Source: Saccoglossus kowalevskii
Taxonomy: Eukaryota > Hemichordata > Enteropneusta > Harrimaniidae
DNA length: 21,002 nt
Reading direction: 5' to 3'
Assembly (NCBI RefSeq): GCF_000003605.2
Contig: NW_003142736.1
Span: 1-21,002, forward strand
Shown: in pieces, positions 19,350 through 21,002 of the stretch
Layout: every line of letters begins with the position of its first letter
Position numbering within the stretch: the stretch's first letter is position 1
Notes under the pieces: generated by a model
What the model was told of the DNA's origin: nothing
What the model saw: only the letters and a program-made list of their open reading frames with translations
Databases searched by the model: none
Program-made: the position numbers and the translations under genes

Positions 19350-20046
19350 GGATTAGAAAATATGTAAAGCCATACAGGTCTCTAATCCTGTGAGCTTAGA
19401 TCAGTGCCAAGGTTGATGGCTGATAGGGATGGACTAGAAAATATGTAAAGCCATACTGGTCTCTAAATCCTGTGAGCTTATATCTGTGGCAAGGTGGATG
19501 GCTGATAGGGATGGATTAGAAAATATGTAAAGCCATACTGGTCTCTAAATCCTGTGAGCTTATATCTGTGCCAAGGGGGATGGATTAGAAAATATGTAAA
19601 GCCATACTGGTCTCTAAATCCTGTGAGCTTAGATCAGTGCCAAGATGGATGGCTGATAGGGATGGATTAGAAAATATGTAAAGCTATACTGGTCTCTAAT
19701 CCTGTGAGCTTAGATCATTGCCAAGATGGATGGCTGATAGGGATGGATTAGAAAATATGTAAAGTAATACAGGTCTCTAAATCCTGTGAGCTTAGATCTG
19801 TGGAAAGGTGGATGAATTAGAAAATATGTAAAGCCATACAGGTCTCTAAATCCTGTGAGCTTATATCTGTGCCAAGGGGGATGGATTAGAAAATATGTAA
19901 AGCCATACTGGTCTCTAAATCCTGTGAGCTTAGATCAGTGCCAAGGTGGATGGCTGATATGGATGGATTAGAAAATATGTAAAGCCATACTGGTCTCTAA
20001 ATCCTGTGAGCTTAGATCTGTGCAAAGGTGGGTGGCTGATAGGGAT
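19350..20046. repeat. ggttgatgg unit plus module P, copy 5
   Basis: The 81-bp ggttgatgg unit at 19350 is alpha unit 3 without its usual X neighbour, joined directly to a ggtgg long unit, so a rearrangement joint lies near 19350. Module P units follow at 19431 (ggactag, tctgtggcaagg), 19513, 19582, 19664 (gatcattgcc), 19745 (aaagtaatac, tggaaagg), 19814, 19883 and 19965. They match 1-597 at an offset of about 19449. Confidence 0.84.
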
Positions 20047-20507
20047 GGATTAGAAAATATGTAAAGCCATACTGGTCTCTAAATCCTGTAAGCTTAGATC
20101 TGTGCCAAGATGGATGGCTGATAGGGATGGATTAGAAAATATGTTAAGCCATACTGGTCTCTGAATCCTATGAAATTATCTGTGCCAAGGGGATGGATTA
20201 GAAAATATGTAAAGCCATACAGGTCTCTAATCCTGTGAGCTTAGATCAGTGCCAAGGTTGATGGCTGATAGGGATGGATTAGAAAATATGTAAAGCCATA
20301 CTGGTCTCTAAATCCTGTGAGCTTATATCTGTGCCAAGGTGGATGGCTGATAGGGATGGATTAGAAAATATGTAAAGCCATACTAGTCTCTAAATCCTGT
20401 GAGCTTAGATCTGTGCAAAGGCGGGTGACTGATAGGGATGGATTAGAAAATATGTAAAGCCATACTGGTCTCTAATCCTGTGAGCTTAGATATGTGCCAA
20501 GGGGGAT
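20047..20507. repeat. Module alpha, copy 7, with one monomer deleted
   Basis: Units start at 20047, 20129 (X, 66 bp, one G fewer), 20195, 20276, 20358 and 20440. The last is a fusion: its 5' part has the one-A deletion and gtgagc of alpha unit 6, and its 3' part has gatatg and gggggat of unit 7. The result is 68 bp in place of 150. Confidence 0.87.
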
Positions 20508-21002
20508 GGATTAGAAAATATGTAAAGCCATACTGGTCTCTAAATCCTGTGAGCTTAGATCTGTGCCAAGGGAGTTGGATTAGAAAATATGTAAAGCCAT
20601 ACTGGTCTCTAAATCCTGTAAGCTTATATCTGTGCCAAGGGGGATGGATTAGAAAATATGTAAAGCCATACTGGTCTCTAAATCCTGTGAGCTTAGATCT
20701 GTGCCAAGGGAGGTGGATTAGAAAATATGTAAAGCCATACTGGTCTCTAAATCCTGTGAGCTTATATCTGTGCCAAGGGGATGGATTAGAAAATATGTAA
20801 AGCCATACTGGTCTCTAAATTCTGTGAGCTTATATCTGTGCCAAGGGGGATGGATTAGAAAATATGTAAAGCCATACTGGTCTCTAAATCCTGTAAGCTT
20901 AGATCAGTGCCAAGGTGGATGGCTGATATGAATGGATTAGAAAATATGTAAAGCCATACTGGTCTCTAAATCCTGTGAGCTTAGATCTGTGCCAAGGGGT
21001 GA
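20508..21002. repeat. Mixed block copied from the window's start (1142-1636)
   Basis: Units at 20508, 20577, 20646, 20715, 20783, 20852 and 20934 match 1142-1636 at an offset of 19366. They share the 68-bp unit (20715, like 1349) and aaattctg (20783, like 1417). The array runs off the right edge with no sign of ending. Confidence 0.85.

Larger units (their letters stand above)
1..21002. repeat. Higher-order satellite array filling the window
   Basis: Every base belongs to a head-to-tail array of one monomer family, all in the same orientation, with no unique sequence between units. Phased on ggattag, there are 278 complete monomers between 64 and 20933, averaging about 75 bp. By hand tally about 134 are short (69 bp), about 134 long (82 or 81 bp) and 10 very short (67 bp, one of 66). 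The class sizes sum to the observed span. Conserved blocks are gaaaatatgtaaagcc, catactggtctct, aatcctgtgagctta and tctgtgccaag. Variable positions are gtgagc or gtaagc, tatctg or gatctg or gatcag, and the junction before the next ggattag. I see no rRNA, tRNA, transposon ends or genes. Function cannot be read from sequence; structural heterochromatin is an inference. The family is not one I recognise. Confidence 0.97.

Noticed and set aside
1-21002. CRISPR array
   Set aside because: Units are contiguous variants of one monomer with no unique spacers of regular length between conserved repeats and no cas genes.
1-21002. Telomeric or rDNA spacer repeat
   Set aside because: There is no TTAGGG-like run, no rRNA sequence and no polymerase I-type spacer next to rRNA genes. 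The 69/82-bp units match neither as far as I can tell.
1-21002. CENP-B box or other named centromere motif
   Set aside because: I looked for a TTCG-plus-CGGGA type pattern in the monomer and found none. CpG is nearly absent, so the motif cannot be common here.
1-21002. Transposon or retroelement internal repeats
   Set aside because: No terminal inverted repeats, target-site duplications, coding domains or poly-A tails are visible, and the array has no boundary in the window.

Overview
The window is one uninterrupted tandem-repeat (satellite) array. I find no gene, RNA gene, transposon or unique-sequence island in its 21,002 bases. Every stretch reads as the same AT-rich monomer (about 41% GC in the 69-bp form), always in the same orientation. 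A core begins ggattagaaaatatg and runs through ccatactggtctct and cctgtgagctta to tctgtgccaag. An array this long with layered higher-order structure, no CpG in its consensus and no genes points to a eukaryotic genome, probably heterochromatin (centromeric, pericentromeric, subtelomeric or sex-chromosome). I do not recognise the family and cannot name the species.

Phased by hand on the ggattag block, the window holds a partial monomer (1-63), 278 complete monomers (64-20933) and a last one at the right edge. There are three length classes: a short form of 69 bp (about 134 copies), a long form of 82 bp or 81 bp (about 134 copies), and a rare 67-bp form called X here (10 copies). The long form carries 13 extra bases (ggatggctgatag) that look like an imperfect local duplication of ggatggattag. 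The 81-bp form also lacks one A in tctctaaatcc. Diagnostic variants of the 3' junction (gggggat, gggggtt, ggaggt, ggagtt, tggaaagg, aaaggcggg, ggttgatgg and others) allow monomer order to be read.

The order is a mosaic of higher-order modules. Module alpha is seven monomers (544 bp) containing X. It occurs at 598, 1803, 3421, 6350, 8618, 15480 and 20047, with broken copies at 5586, 7634 and 14786. Module P, with tggaaagg monomers, precedes alpha at 1, 5816, 7864, 15016 and 19431. Runs of consecutive 69-bp monomers lie at 2429-3256, 4965-5585, 6976-7320, 9093-9506, 10531-11220, 12669-13358, 14165-14785, 17479-17892, 17975-18250 and 18578-19267. Larger segmental copies are nested on top: 10286-11630 with 12424-13768; 4651-6893 with 13851-16023; 17479-18332 with 18578-19349; and the first ~1.6 kb with the last ~1.55 kb, about 19.4 kb apart. 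Several chimeric monomers mark likely unequal-exchange joints.

The open frames in the window come from the 69-bp period being 23 codons. They close at the next long monomer, whose extra 13 bases put the tag of ggattag in frame. I do not annotate them as genes. Nothing supports a protein-coding or prokaryotic system. The interest lies in the satellite's architecture and its recombination history.
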